From assembly GCF_022539665.2 (NCBI RefSeq), contig NC_081333.1, positions 868,001 through 932,000 of the forward strand: DNA of 64,000 nucleotides, written 5' to 3'. The stretch is from Daphnia carinata (taxonomy: Eukaryota; Arthropoda; Branchiopoda; Diplostraca; Daphniidae). Below, one piece after another: positions 35,901-46,800 of this stretch. A model generated the notes under the pieces. That model was not told where the DNA came from and ran no database searches. It was given only the letters and a program-made list of their open reading frames with translations. The position numbers were made by a program, and so were the translations under genes. How positions within the stretch are numbered: position 1 is the first letter of the stretch; each line of letters opens with the position of its first letter.

Positions 35901-38900
35901 GCTGCCTTATGTGTAAGTCAAAAGGTTCCACGACAGTCAAGTCATCCTTTTGTGTGACTGCAGCACACTCTTCTCAAAACGTCCCCCCCCCCCCTTCAAA
36001 AAAAAAAAATGTTCCACAAAAGACTGGCCATTAGCAAGTAAAGAGAGGAATAAAAAATAATGTATTTAATTTATTTAATTTTTTTTTTTTTCACTACTCT
36101 ATTAGAACAAGGACAAGCTTATATGCTGTTTAAAATGACATCAAATTCTTGGTGGGGACCTGACGAAAAAAAAAAACAAACAAAAAACAACATTCAGAGG
36201 GCTCGTTTCATTGCGATGGCATACATGCAAATTCCGCTTGCAAAGCATCTGCTTTATTAACTTAAAAAATGTTAGTGGATGAAAAATTAAGGATAATGGA
36301 GGTTACTCGTTTTTAGTGCTTGAAAAGGAAGAGAAATCTCGATCTAGTTTTGGGAATGTTAAACATCGTTGAGGTGCTTTGAAAGAAGAACCGATTTCCT
36401 TTCAGTTTATCAATGGAAAATAGCCTCCCTTTTTTTTTTCCAGTTTTGTTGGGGGTTCGTGATGTATTTTTGCATTAGTGAATGTGAATAACAGAAAAAT
36501 TCACTCTGAAATAAATCATAATACATGCGTTGCGCAGTCCGAACGTTTGAATATATAATTCGGCCGTTTTATAGGCGAAGCCTACACGCACAACATGATT
36601 AGCGCCACAGCAAAGTTCCAATGAAAACAAATACAAAATTAACAAGTATCGAAATGATTAATTTGAGCACATTATCGTGTGCATTTGTAGCCTAAAATCA
36701 GTCGTCTAGGCGGGTATAACGTTGGATGTTGTCGTTGCACGGCGAAGTGAATGCCAGTACGTTCCGATTTCAATTCGTTTAATTCATTTAAAAATAAAAA
36801 CGCAGAGTAAAATGTCATCACTGCCGAGTGTTGAAATCTCAATCGAACTCGCAAAGTTTCGAGAAAACGAAAAGAAAAATTCTCAATTTGACCGATTCAT
36901 AGGTGAGATTTCTCAGCCGTCGCCAAAGACAAATGATCCGGTGCCAAAGATGTGCTCCTCCTATTGTAACACTAGACGCGCTAAATATAACAGCCGTTGG
37001 ATTAGCAAATCCATAATCTCTGGCACAAAGAGAAGTTTCAATTCGTTCGTACTTTTCTCAGCTCAAAACAGGATGTCGTTCACGCTCTTCCCGTATCTCA
37101 GGAAACAAACGCTGTAGGCCCGTAGCAATTACAAAGTACATACAAATCCATAGCGAGTGCCATTTCTCTTTCCCAAGTGACATATCTTTATGTTTTAACC
37201 ATTGCGAAAAAAAAAAAAATAATAATAATAATAAATGAGCAGCTCGATAAGGCTTAAGTAGTTTTTATTGGTAATAAATCCTGAGGCTCAGGAAATCCAA
37301 ATGTAGCAGCCACATAAAAGAAAAAAAAAGGCCACTCTTGCCATTTGGATGCTCGTCCCTTTCCTCGTAGGTACTGCACACACACACATCCTGTAGAGCT
37401 TTTCTTTTAACCACAACATCTACCTAAAAATTCTTTTGTATTATTTTGAAGGTAGAAAGTCGAAAAAAAAAAAAGGCGAGTAGCCAAGAGCCTTTTGTGA
37501 ATATTGGCGAGAGAGAGTACAGATGCTAGGCCAATTCCTTTTTTTTTTTTTTTTTTGGTCGGGAACCTCGGTGTAGTATGCGAAATATATTCACAATGAA
37601 ACCTAATCCCTCATCTTCTCCCATTGGCCAGGTATGGCAAAAACCGAAATGGTTGTGGATTGACCCCTCCCCTCCTCCAAAAAGCCAGGAGACAAGTTGA
37701 CTTGCTTTTGGGATACATTGTTTTGACGAGACGGCAAGAGAGAGAGGACGAAATTCGTTTGCATTTCATCGAACAATGTCTCTCGCTGCACAGGCCATTT
37801 GACTTGTCCAAAAAATAAAAAAGCGTTGGAGCAACACAACGAGAGACTTAAAAAAAACAAACTAACGGCTCTATAAGAAACCAATGAATCGTGAAATTGC
37901 GTCATCAGCTAATGATTCAAATCATTAGAGCTCTGAAATTTTATTTTCCTGTTTCCTGGCCCCGATAACGTTCGAAACATCGCAGAACTTGAAAGTTATT
38001 GCAAGAAAACTTAATAGATCTCATTCAATATTGGTCAATTCAATTCAAAATATATAGATTCTACTTTTGGGATATGGAAAACGAGTCACTATTTTCTCTA
38101 CCCCAAACAGAAAAAAATAAATAAATAAAATAAACGGGTTTTTTTTTTGAGGGGGGGGGGGGGGGACGAGAGGCATGTCAAACGCGACGGACATTTGTCT
38201 AAACAAAACGCAAAACAAGCTGTTTAAAAAAGAAAAAGAAAAAAAAAAAAAACGTAGCCATTTTTCTGGTGTTATCAACGATTTCCCTTCTTTCCTCCGT
38301 TAAACTTAACGCACAAAAAAAAACGAAAAGAAAGAAAATAAAAAAAAAAAAAAAAAAAATTCCGTTTAAGGTCAGAAAAGAAAAAAATTCTTCAACCAGA
38401 AGAAAAACATCGGACAACCCCCCTCCTTCTAAACGGGCAATCCCTCATCGAACCGATAAGCGAATCACGACGCGATGTGCGGTAGTGTATATACAATCGT
38501 ATATACTGGGCCCCAGGAAGCAAAGGAAAAAAAAAAAAAAATGAAAATGGGCAAAGTGGTGGATTGTCTGACTCGAAATGAACGAAAAACATGAAAGGGA
38601 GATATAGCATGTAAAGGGAAAAAAAAAAAAAAAGAAAAGCCGGCCCCGTCTTTTTCCATCTTTCTCTTTTGACCATAGCCCGAGTTTCGCATTCCTAAGA
38701 AGACCGTGACTTCCCCCGCTGTTAGAAATATTTCCTACTTTTTTTTTTTTTTTTTTTTCGAGTCGATGGATGAAGAAGAAAAAAAAAAAAAGGGAGGAAG
38801 GCTGGAAAAGCAGCTGATAGCGGCGTTTTCGAATCTTGAAAGTTCCTTTTTTTTTTTTTTTTTTTTTTGTTAAATTCTCAAAAACATATTCTTGGGCATG

Positions 38901-39990
38901 GATAATATACCTTCTACCATTTTTTGTTTTTTTTTTCTTCCCCCTCTCGATTTTTTTTATTTTTTTGACTTTTGCTGTACGAGTTGAAGTAAGTAGTCAA
39001 CCTTTATTCACCTTAATAGGTTCAATCGAGCGAACACCCCCTCAACAGGGTTTAACTCCCCCTAGCTCAAGTTGCAGAATGAAAAAGAACTGGCGGGTTA
39101 TAAACACACACGCACACACGGATTCAATTGAATAGATCGTTTTCAAAAAAAATCCTTTACACCCCGCCCTTTATCTTCGACAACGAGTTTAACTTACGGC
39201 CTTCCTGTATTTTATTTCCCTTTTTTTGAAAACCTATTCTTCTTTAATCGGACATTTTTTCTTGCATGACTTGCGTGGAATGTATTTTCACTTCTTTGAC
39301 GGACTCAATGATCCGAAATGTCAACCCACACACGCACACACACACACACACACAAAAAAAGAAATAATAAATAACTTGGTTGAAAATAATAGTTTAATAC
39401 GTGATTTTCTTAAAAGATAAAGTTAAGCGGGGTTGGGGGGGGGGGGGAATGTTGCGTTTATTTGTTATTTCATTTCGGGAAAAAAAAACGTGCGGAAAGG
39501 CGAATCTGAAGAATGTTTGCGCGACGCATTTATTTTTTTTTTTCTCCCTTGCTTATTCCTCAACTTGTAGTCGTAATGGGAAACATACAAAAAAAAGAAA
39601 AAGAATGAAAGAACTATGTGGGAGGAGGCAACGAGAAGAGGAGGTTTATGCCCGCAGGATTGCCTCTTTAATTTCCAAGTCAAAAGTGTGTACAGTGTCT
39701 ATATATGCTAGGCAAAAACTGCTATACAAGCCAGCTAGCCAAGAAAAAGAAAAAAAAAAACAGGCTGTACGTATATATTCGGGCTGCCTTAGGAGGAGCT
39801 TGACTGTGTATGACGGGGCAGCAGCGATACATCGGTGCGCCAGAGGTGTTTCTCTATACTGTAAAAAGAAAAAGAAAAAAAAAAAAAAGAACAGGGCGAA
39901 AGAGGGGAGGTGCTAGTCGACCGTCTATTGGCTGCAACCGAGCAGGAAACCGAGTCAGGTGACGGCTTACCTGTCCTACTCAAGGCAGAA
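30000..39990. other. Low-complexity desert, part 2
   Basis: No supported coding gene. Tracts include T-runs near 31004-31030, 31820, 32000 and 35649; GA repeats at 31852-31894; GT at 32169-32192; TA at 33028-33053; C14 at 33566-33579; AC near 35260 and 39330; and G15 at 38151-38165. An ORF at 36722-37117 is discussed separately. Short, less repetitive islands (for example 36540-37120) could be regulatory or transcribed. Confidence 0.5.
36722..37117 (+). other. Uncertain small ORF in the desert
   Basis: An open frame of 131 codons lies in one of the few islands of ordinary base composition. An internal start (about 36811, context AAAATG) reads MSSLPSVEISIELAKF, charged and plausibly helical, and a good donor-like GTGAGA occurs about 36903. 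I know no homologue, and the length is compatible with chance. It could be an exon, a lineage-specific small protein, or nothing. Confidence 0.2.
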
Positions 39991-40028
39991 CGAGTCTCGA
40001 AGTCAGTTAGAGTGGTGTTCTGATAGAC

Positions 40029-40098
40029 TCTCTCTCTCTCTCTCTCTCTCTCGCTACTTACATTTGATTACTCTGTTTTTTGTTTTGTTTTCTGCAGT
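40029..40098 (+). promoter_or_regulatory. Possible 5' UTR splice acceptor of four-jointed
   Basis: A (CT)n tract at 40029-40052 is followed by a T-rich stretch and TTTTCTGCAG ending about 40097. This is a strong acceptor look-alike 190 bp upstream of the fj start codon, so the coding exon may be preceded by a distant untranslated exon in the desert. Inference only; the CT repeat is also a simple microsatellite. Confidence 0.3.
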
Positions 40099-40286
40099 CC
40101 ACCCCTACACAACAACTGACTTATTGGAGCCGACAAAACGCCAAAGTGACGCAACATTTGATTTTTTTTTTTTCAAAACATCGAAGGCGAGTGTGAATTT
40201 TGAAGGCGAGTGGCATGCGACTAGTGGCCCATTGTTTCGACCAACAGGCATAATCTGAAAAAAAAAAGAGAAAAGAAAAGTGATGT

Positions 40287-41897
40287 TTGTTTTGTGATTA
40301 TGTGCATCAGCTCCAAATGGTTCGAGAACATGTACTTGAAGCGATGCTCTCACTCCAGTATTTGACTACGAGTTTGCGAATGCGCAGGACTAGCTCACTG
40401 TTTGACATGGAGCCTTCGCTGTCTGTCCAATGCGTGTCACGAGACGCTGCCGTGACGGCTGAGAGCGGTGGCATTTTCGGCGGCCAGCACACGCAAACTG
40501 GCTTTCATCGCGCGTCCAGGTGGCTCTGCTACTTGACCACCTGTCTGGCTTTCATCCTCGGCGTTGGCGTTGGCGTCGCCCTGCCCATGATCTACGCGTC
40601 TTCCGCCGGCAACGAGATCAACAACACGCTGCTCACCTCCTGGCCGATGGCGGCCAAATCGCCAATCATCGTCCACCTGCCTCTCAACGTGACTGCCAAG
40701 ACGACGAATGGCAGCCTAGCAACGCGCCCACCGGCCAAAAGCAAATGGCAGTTGCGCAAGAAGGAGAAGGAAACGCTGACAGCGCAACGTCGAATGTCAC
40801 TCAAGTCCAGTCAGCCGGACGAGGCCGCCCTATCGACGGAAGACGATGCGCAAACGGCCGACGTTGTCAGCTTCGTTCAGCCTCAAACGTCTTGGGTTGC
40901 GACGGCCAGCCAAGAGCCACCACCCAAGACCATCGTGGCTGACGCCGTCAAAGGTATTTTCTGGTCACGTGCCGTCGAGGACGCCCTGCCCACCGGTTTC
41001 GACGAGCAAAACGCCAAAGAGTGGCGCGACTTCAGCCACCAGAAGCCCATCGTGCGCGTCGAGGAAGGCTGCGGTCGCATGCAAAATCGATTGATCACGT
41101 TCGAGAGCGGCCGCCAATCGTGTTGCCGCTACCGCCAAAACTACGATCAAATCCAAGGCGAGATCTTCAGCTTCTATTTGAGCCAATTGATCGGCTTGCG
41201 CAACCTACCGCCCTCCTCGCTCGGCCTCGTCCGTCCGCTCGATCGCCAATGGATTAACGTTCAATCGTCGCTGAGCCAAGCGCAGTGGACGGAGGACCGA
41301 CCGGTCGTGTACACGCAGTTCCTCAACGACCTGGAGCCGGCCTACATCCCCGTTCAGTTTCGCGGCCGCGATCGCCATCTCAATCCGTCGGACGTTCAGC
41401 ATCACAAACTGGAGGACAAGGCGGAGCGCGATGAGCTGATAACGCTTGCCCAATGGTCTGACCTTTTGGTCTTTGACTACCTGACAGCCAACCTGGATAG
41501 AATGGTGAACAACCTTTACAACATGCAGTGGAATCCGACGATGATGGATTCACCTGCTCACAATCTGTCACGCGATTCGCGGACGGGTTTGCTCGTCTTC
41601 CTCGACAACGAGAGCGGCCTACTGCACGGCTATCGGCTCCTGGACAAGTACGAAGTCTATCACAAGAGTCTGCTCGATTCGTTGTGCGTCTTTAGACGAT
41701 CCACCGTCGACTCGCTGCGACAGTTGCAGTCGAACAAGAACGTCGGCAATCTATTGCGCCACATGTTCGAAACGCGCGATCCATCACTGTTGGATTTCTT
41801 ACCTTTCCTGCCGGAGAAGAGCATCAAGACACTCAATTATCGTATTGATCAAGTACTTGATCAAGTGGCCAAATGTCAATCTCTTTACGGTTCTTAA
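40287..41897 (+). CDS. fj: Four-jointed Golgi protein kinase (Fj/FJX1)
   Basis: A single uninterrupted exon of 536 residues. A cytoplasmic tail of about 79 residues is followed by a hydrophobic signal-anchor (about 80-104, CYLTTCLAFILGVGVGVALP), which makes it a type II Golgi membrane protein. A variable stem with three N-glycosylation sites (N112, N134, N141) leads to the conserved lumenal domain. There I see KPIVRVEEGCGRMQNRLITF, the Cys pair SCCRYRQN, the Fj/FAM20-like kinase motif FDYLTANLDR (about 396-405) and FLDNESG (about 438-444, metal-binding Asp-Asn in place of DFG), and a C-terminal CVFRRST. In Drosophila, Fj phosphorylates Ser/Thr in cadherin repeats of Fat and Dachsous and so sets planar polarity and Hippo-dependent growth. 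The start at 40287 is the most upstream in frame; starts at residue 11 or 41 would keep the membrane anchor. The gene is markedly GC-richer than its flanks. Confidence 0.94.
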   Translation: MFCDYVHQLQMVREHVLEAMLSLQYLTTSLRMRRTSSLFDMEPSLSVQCVSRDAAVTAESGGIFGGQHTQTGFHRASRWLCYLTTCLAFILGVGVGVALPMIYASSAGNEINNTLLTSWPMAAKSPIIVHLPLNVTAKTTNGSLATRPPAKSKWQLRKKEKETLTAQRRMSLKSSQPDEAALSTEDDAQTADVVSFVQPQTSWVATASQEPPPKTIVADAVKGIFWSRAVEDALPTGFDEQNAKEWRDFSHQKPIVRVEEGCGRMQNRLITFESGRQSCCRYRQNYDQIQGEIFSFYLSQLIGLRNLPPSSLGLVRPLDRQWINVQSSLSQAQWTEDRPVVYTQFLNDLEPAYIPVQFRGRDRHLNPSDVQHHKLEDKAERDELITLAQWSDLLVFDYLTANLDRMVNNLYNMQWNPTMMDSPAHNLSRDSRTGLLVFLDNESGLLHGYRLLDKYEVYHKSLLDSLCVFRRSTVDSLRQLQSNKNVGNLLRHMFETRDPSLLDFLPFLPEKSIKTLNYRIDQVLDQVAKCQSLYGS

Positions 41898-43823
41898 AGA
41901 AGAAAAAAAAACAAAAAAAAAAAAAACAAAAACAAAAACTCGAAACTGAAACAAGAAAGTGGTGTGCGCTTTTCAATTTTGTGTGAACCTTGAAATACGT
42001 GATACAGAACTTGAAACGAAACAAGACAAGATCGGGCCAGTTCATGATTGACCTTTACTCGGCTTCGTTCGGTTGTTTTTCGTTTTCACGCGCAACCGAC
42101 TTGTTATTGGCAGATCAAAAGGAAATAAAACAAAAAAAAAAAAAAAACACACACAGATGACGTCGAAAAAAAAAAAAGATGGAGATGATGGATATACTGC
42201 GCATTCCATTCGCAAGAACTAGCTAATTGAAAAATCGTGGTGGACAAAAACAAACAAAAAGACACTACGTTCAGAAACAAGATGCAACTTGATTTCGACT
42301 TGACAGATTTTTTTATTTTCTGCAAGAAGTCAACCCACAGGTGGAACGAAAATCAGAAATCTATTTGCAGCTGTCGTCTTTTGTTCCAAAGAAGAAGAAA
42401 AAAATCATACGCCCATTTTTGTTTTGTTTTTCAATTGGAAAAAAAAAAAACGGTAAAAGAAAAATTCGTTACAGTTTCCGTTTTAAGGAAGAAAGAAAAG
42501 AAAAGAACTGAGACAAGCCATAAATCATCGCGGCCAATCTATTGGAGACAATAGGCCCTGCAAAAGACATCGGAAGAGAAGGAAGGGGAGGTTTCAAAAG
42601 TGAAACGGTCAGCGGAAGGAGCGAGAGAGACAGAGAGGGGCTGCATAGAAAAGGAATGTTGGAACTGTACTACCAACTTTTCAAAAGGGAGGGGACCCGG
42701 CTCTATTTCAACTTTTAAAAAAGAAGAAGAAGAAAAAAGTAAATGGCATTTTATGACGTCTCCCTACGGCCATTTTTCAAACTAAGATTCAGTTTTCCAG
42801 TTTCTCTCCGCATCCATCCTCAACCCAAAAAAAAAAAAAAAAAGGAAATATTTCCCCTCTCTTGTTGAGTCTGATAAATTTTTATGATGGCCACTAGAGA
42901 AGAGGAGGAGGAAAGAAAAAAAAAAAAAAAAAAAAAGGAAGGCAATATTCAACCAAGAAAACTGATGGCATTCAATATTTGAAATGTCATTCAGGTAAAA
43001 AGAAAACGAGCAAAAAAAAAAAAAAAAAAAAAATGGGCATTTTCTTTTATTTTGCCCGTTCTATCAGTAATTAGCTTGAACCTCTTGGAGCTTTCTCTTG
43101 ATTTGCGAACAAGACGGAAAATGAAAACTGGCAAATGGTTTCCCAGCTTTTTTTTTTCATCTTCAACTCCCCCCCCCCACAAGAAATAACTGTTCAAGGC
43201 GATATGCGATCTGTATCGCCGTTGATGACTTGCTATATACATTTTTTTAACGACGTCCAAGTCCTTGAATGGCCCGTGCCTGTTCCGAGATCTTCGATCT
43301 GTATCGAAGCGATACTTCATTTTCTTCTTCTTCTTCTTCCCGTTGCGACCAACTAGTGCAGAGGTTAAGGACTGCATAACGACACTAGTCTGACATTAAA
43401 AAGAACAACGTCGACTGTCTTGTCCAACTCCACATTTGAAATCAGCGCCTTGGACAGTTAAACAAAAAACAAACGAAAAACGATCCTAATTTGTACTTAA
43501 CCATTTTTGCTACTACCAATGTCAACAAGCGTCTATATATATATATATATATATACAGTTTTTTTTTTGTTGTTGTCTGAGCACAAACGCGACAGTCTTT
43601 CTCTCTTGATCTACGTTTTTTTTTTTTTGAGGGGTTCATTATTTTGTATTTGCATCAAGTTTTGTATTTTGTTTCGTCAATTGCTAAAAATCTAGACTGT
43701 ACATTGTAACATATCGGCCAAGTTTCACCACTCCCCAGAATGTTGATGTCTATGTGAAATGTAATATCTGTAAATGACTGTACATAATTGTTATATGCGA
43801 TAATAAAGTAAAATGTCAATAAA
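41898..43823 (+). terminator. Probable fj 3' UTR and poly(A) signals
   Basis: No ORF of note follows fj. The first good poly(A) cluster is at AATAAA 43802-43807 and 43818-43823. A Pumilio-type word TGTACATA lies at 43779-43786, just before it. The region also has A-runs, a G/C run near 43172 and (TA)n at 43534-43555. A 1.9-kb 3' UTR is therefore possible, but an earlier cleavage site cannot be excluded. Confidence 0.35.
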
Positions 43824-46800
43824 AAGAAAATTTCGAAACCCAATCTCTTCGTCTTTTCCTTGAATAGGCCGAAAAACAAAAACAAATTCTATTTCTAAAA
43901 GACAAGAGTAGAGCAGACACGCCAATGCATCGTGTTAAAATGTATTTTTATTGATCTATCTGCCATAAATTCATTCGTAGGCCTAATATAGTGGCCTTTA
44001 TTTTAAGCGTATAAAACAAAACAAAACAAAAAATGAGTAGCTTGTAACAAGACAATAACGCAGCTCATCATTTCTTTCGGGTTGCACCCGAGCAGCGTAT
44101 TATTGAAAAGAAAAAAAAAAAAAAAAAAAGGTGCTGTTTTTATTTTTATTTTTTGTTTAACCCAAGTGAGTATAACTCATCTTTGAAGATAAAAAGGGGG
44201 GGGGGGGCGAAGAAGCCTGCGTTTGGCCGTGAACCCAAAGTCAGTTCCTATACGTGCAAAGTGTGTAGGTTACAATGTCTATATGACTGGCTTCTCAATT
44301 CACACAATGCACCGAAGAAAAAAAAAAACAAAAAAAAAACAAGAGGCCGTTTCTTATATGGTTTACCTTGGCTGTAATTTTCATTACGATGACATTTTTA
44401 TGGCACTCATTTTTAAAGCACCCAACTAAATCGTTAAAACGCGCTATATATACGAGAAGCCTTGCCTGACAGGGAATTCGTTCGGCTGATCTGCTTCCTC
44501 TTCTTCTTGTATTCCTCAGCATATCGAAAGCGTTTTTGAACTCTTCAGGCATACGTACAATGTAGGCCGACTAGGATTTCCCTCTTTTTTTCAGGTTGGC
44601 TTCTGTGAGGTGAGGTTAATTTATGAGAGGGTGGAAAGGAAAGAAAAACGTTGGAATACCGCACAACACGGTGACCAATTGGCATTAACAACTTGAAAAA
44701 AAAAAAAATAAAACGTTGGTTTTTACCTGTGCATATGTACCACACGTCTATACATATATATAGGCCTGTCATAAAATAAAAAATCATTTCTATATTTCGT
44801 CGCCTCAGAATGATCTACTGAAGAAATAGGTAAAGAATCCAACCAAATTTGGTACCCCTTCTTTTTTTCTTTTTTTATTATTATTATTTCTTGAACTCCC
44901 GTCTACATTGTTTGGACGTTAGGCTTCGCTTGCTACACAAGCTCCCTGTCTTTATTTTTTTTTTCATTTTTTTTTTTTTTTTTCGGTTTTGCCTTCATTT
45001 AGAAGAGACTCGGCCAGGTGTTAGTAATCGACCTGGAAAACTTGGTGGTTTGTCCCAACAGTATACCAGGAATAAATGATAGTGTAATAGTCAAGCCCTC
45101 TTTTTTTTTCCTTTCCTCCTTTTTTTTTAAATCCCAGCACATCAAAAAGTTTTAATTATTACAATTGAACTGTTCGTGCTTAATGATTATATGAATTTAG
45201 GAAAAAAGAGAAGAATAAAAAAATAAAAGGGGGACGGAAGAATACGAAATTCTGGAGATTCTTGCCGTTAAAAGGTCAGGGGTATTCTCGAGGTGGCCAT
45301 TTCAGCTATAAGACTAGTAGTTATTGTCTTTGTCTGCTAAGACAATCTAGGGGAAAAAGAAAAAAGAACAAAAAAACTAGCCACCACGAGGGAAACAAAA
45401 AGGTTTTTTTTTTTAAGGAGCTTATTTTTAATTTGGTATGAAAGCTTTACCTGGTTCCTTTTTAATGTGTAGTAAACCAATTCGTTTATTGAATTAAAAT
45501 TTTTTTTTCCTTTCTTAACTGTGTATTATCTCAATTCACCTGTTCATAGTTGAGCAACAGATTGTCGATACTTCATTAACGGAGAACAAAATGCAAAGTT
45601 CACGTGTTGGCACGAATTGATTCGATGCGCCAATGTTAAACAAACCTTAAAAGACGTTCTTCATCTGCAATTATCAATTGAAATGAGTAAAGAAAGTCGA
45701 ACAAAAGCGTAGGCCTAGTTCGAATTACATGTAACTTCACGTTTAACGAACGAACAACGTCATTTGTTTATAGGAAAAACCACTCCATTTTGAATAAAGA
45801 ATTCTGTGTTTGTGAGACATGACCTAAACGTGTGTTATTTAAGTGTTAACTTTCTCCTTTCCTAATAAGCGGAAACGAACAACTGGTTATTTGGGCTGTA
45901 TGTAAGTCTACGCCAAGACCAGACTATACGATGAATAAGCGATGGCGATCGTCTTTTTTTTTTTTTTTTTTGTATACAACTTATAGTCTGGCAAGCGATC
46001 TGGTTGTAACTGAAAACCACTAAAGAGCCAGACAGAACTAATCGGCTGTCGGTAGGCGGCACCTGAAACTGATACAGGTGATTATTAAAAGACCTACTTG
46101 CCGATAGCGAACATGACATCGCTTGTCCCTGGTGTTTGTCGCAGCAATAGCTATCTCCCGTCTTGTATATGGAGTAGATGGCGGTTAATGATAGTGATTT
46201 ATTTTTTTTAAAAAGGGGATTAAAAATACGATGGATTAAAAAACAAAATGTACATCGAGAGGAGCTCTTGTACGAGATTGAAGAGGAAGGCTATACAAGG
46301 CAAATCATGTTTAGATGACTCTGCGAAGCTACCTAGCTTGAGCGGATGTTGATGACGTACAACACAGGCTGACCGAAAATTTCGTTACACTTGATTGTGT
46401 GTAGAAAAACGTCATTTAAACTGAAAATTGTGTTCGCAAAGTCAACAGCCAGCGAGATAGGTGCATAGATTGAACGTGACTTGGAAAATTGTCCCCCCGC
46501 CCCGCTTAACTTTCAGAGGAAGCAATCAAATAATTAAAGTTCACTATGCATTTAATCGAAATGCTATATAGCGATGCAAGCACCGGCGTTCGGGTTACTG
46601 CTCATTGGTCAATGACGAGGAATTCAAATGCGATTTCAGAGAGGGTCGTAATCCACTCAGAGGAATACGTTATTTAGGACTGGATATACAAACGCATTGA
46701 ACCATAAGATACCTCCTACCGAGAAGAGCAGCGAAGCAGTAGAGGCATAAGAAGTAAGAAAAAAAAAAAAAAAGCGTGGGAAAACCGAATGGCTTTTGAT

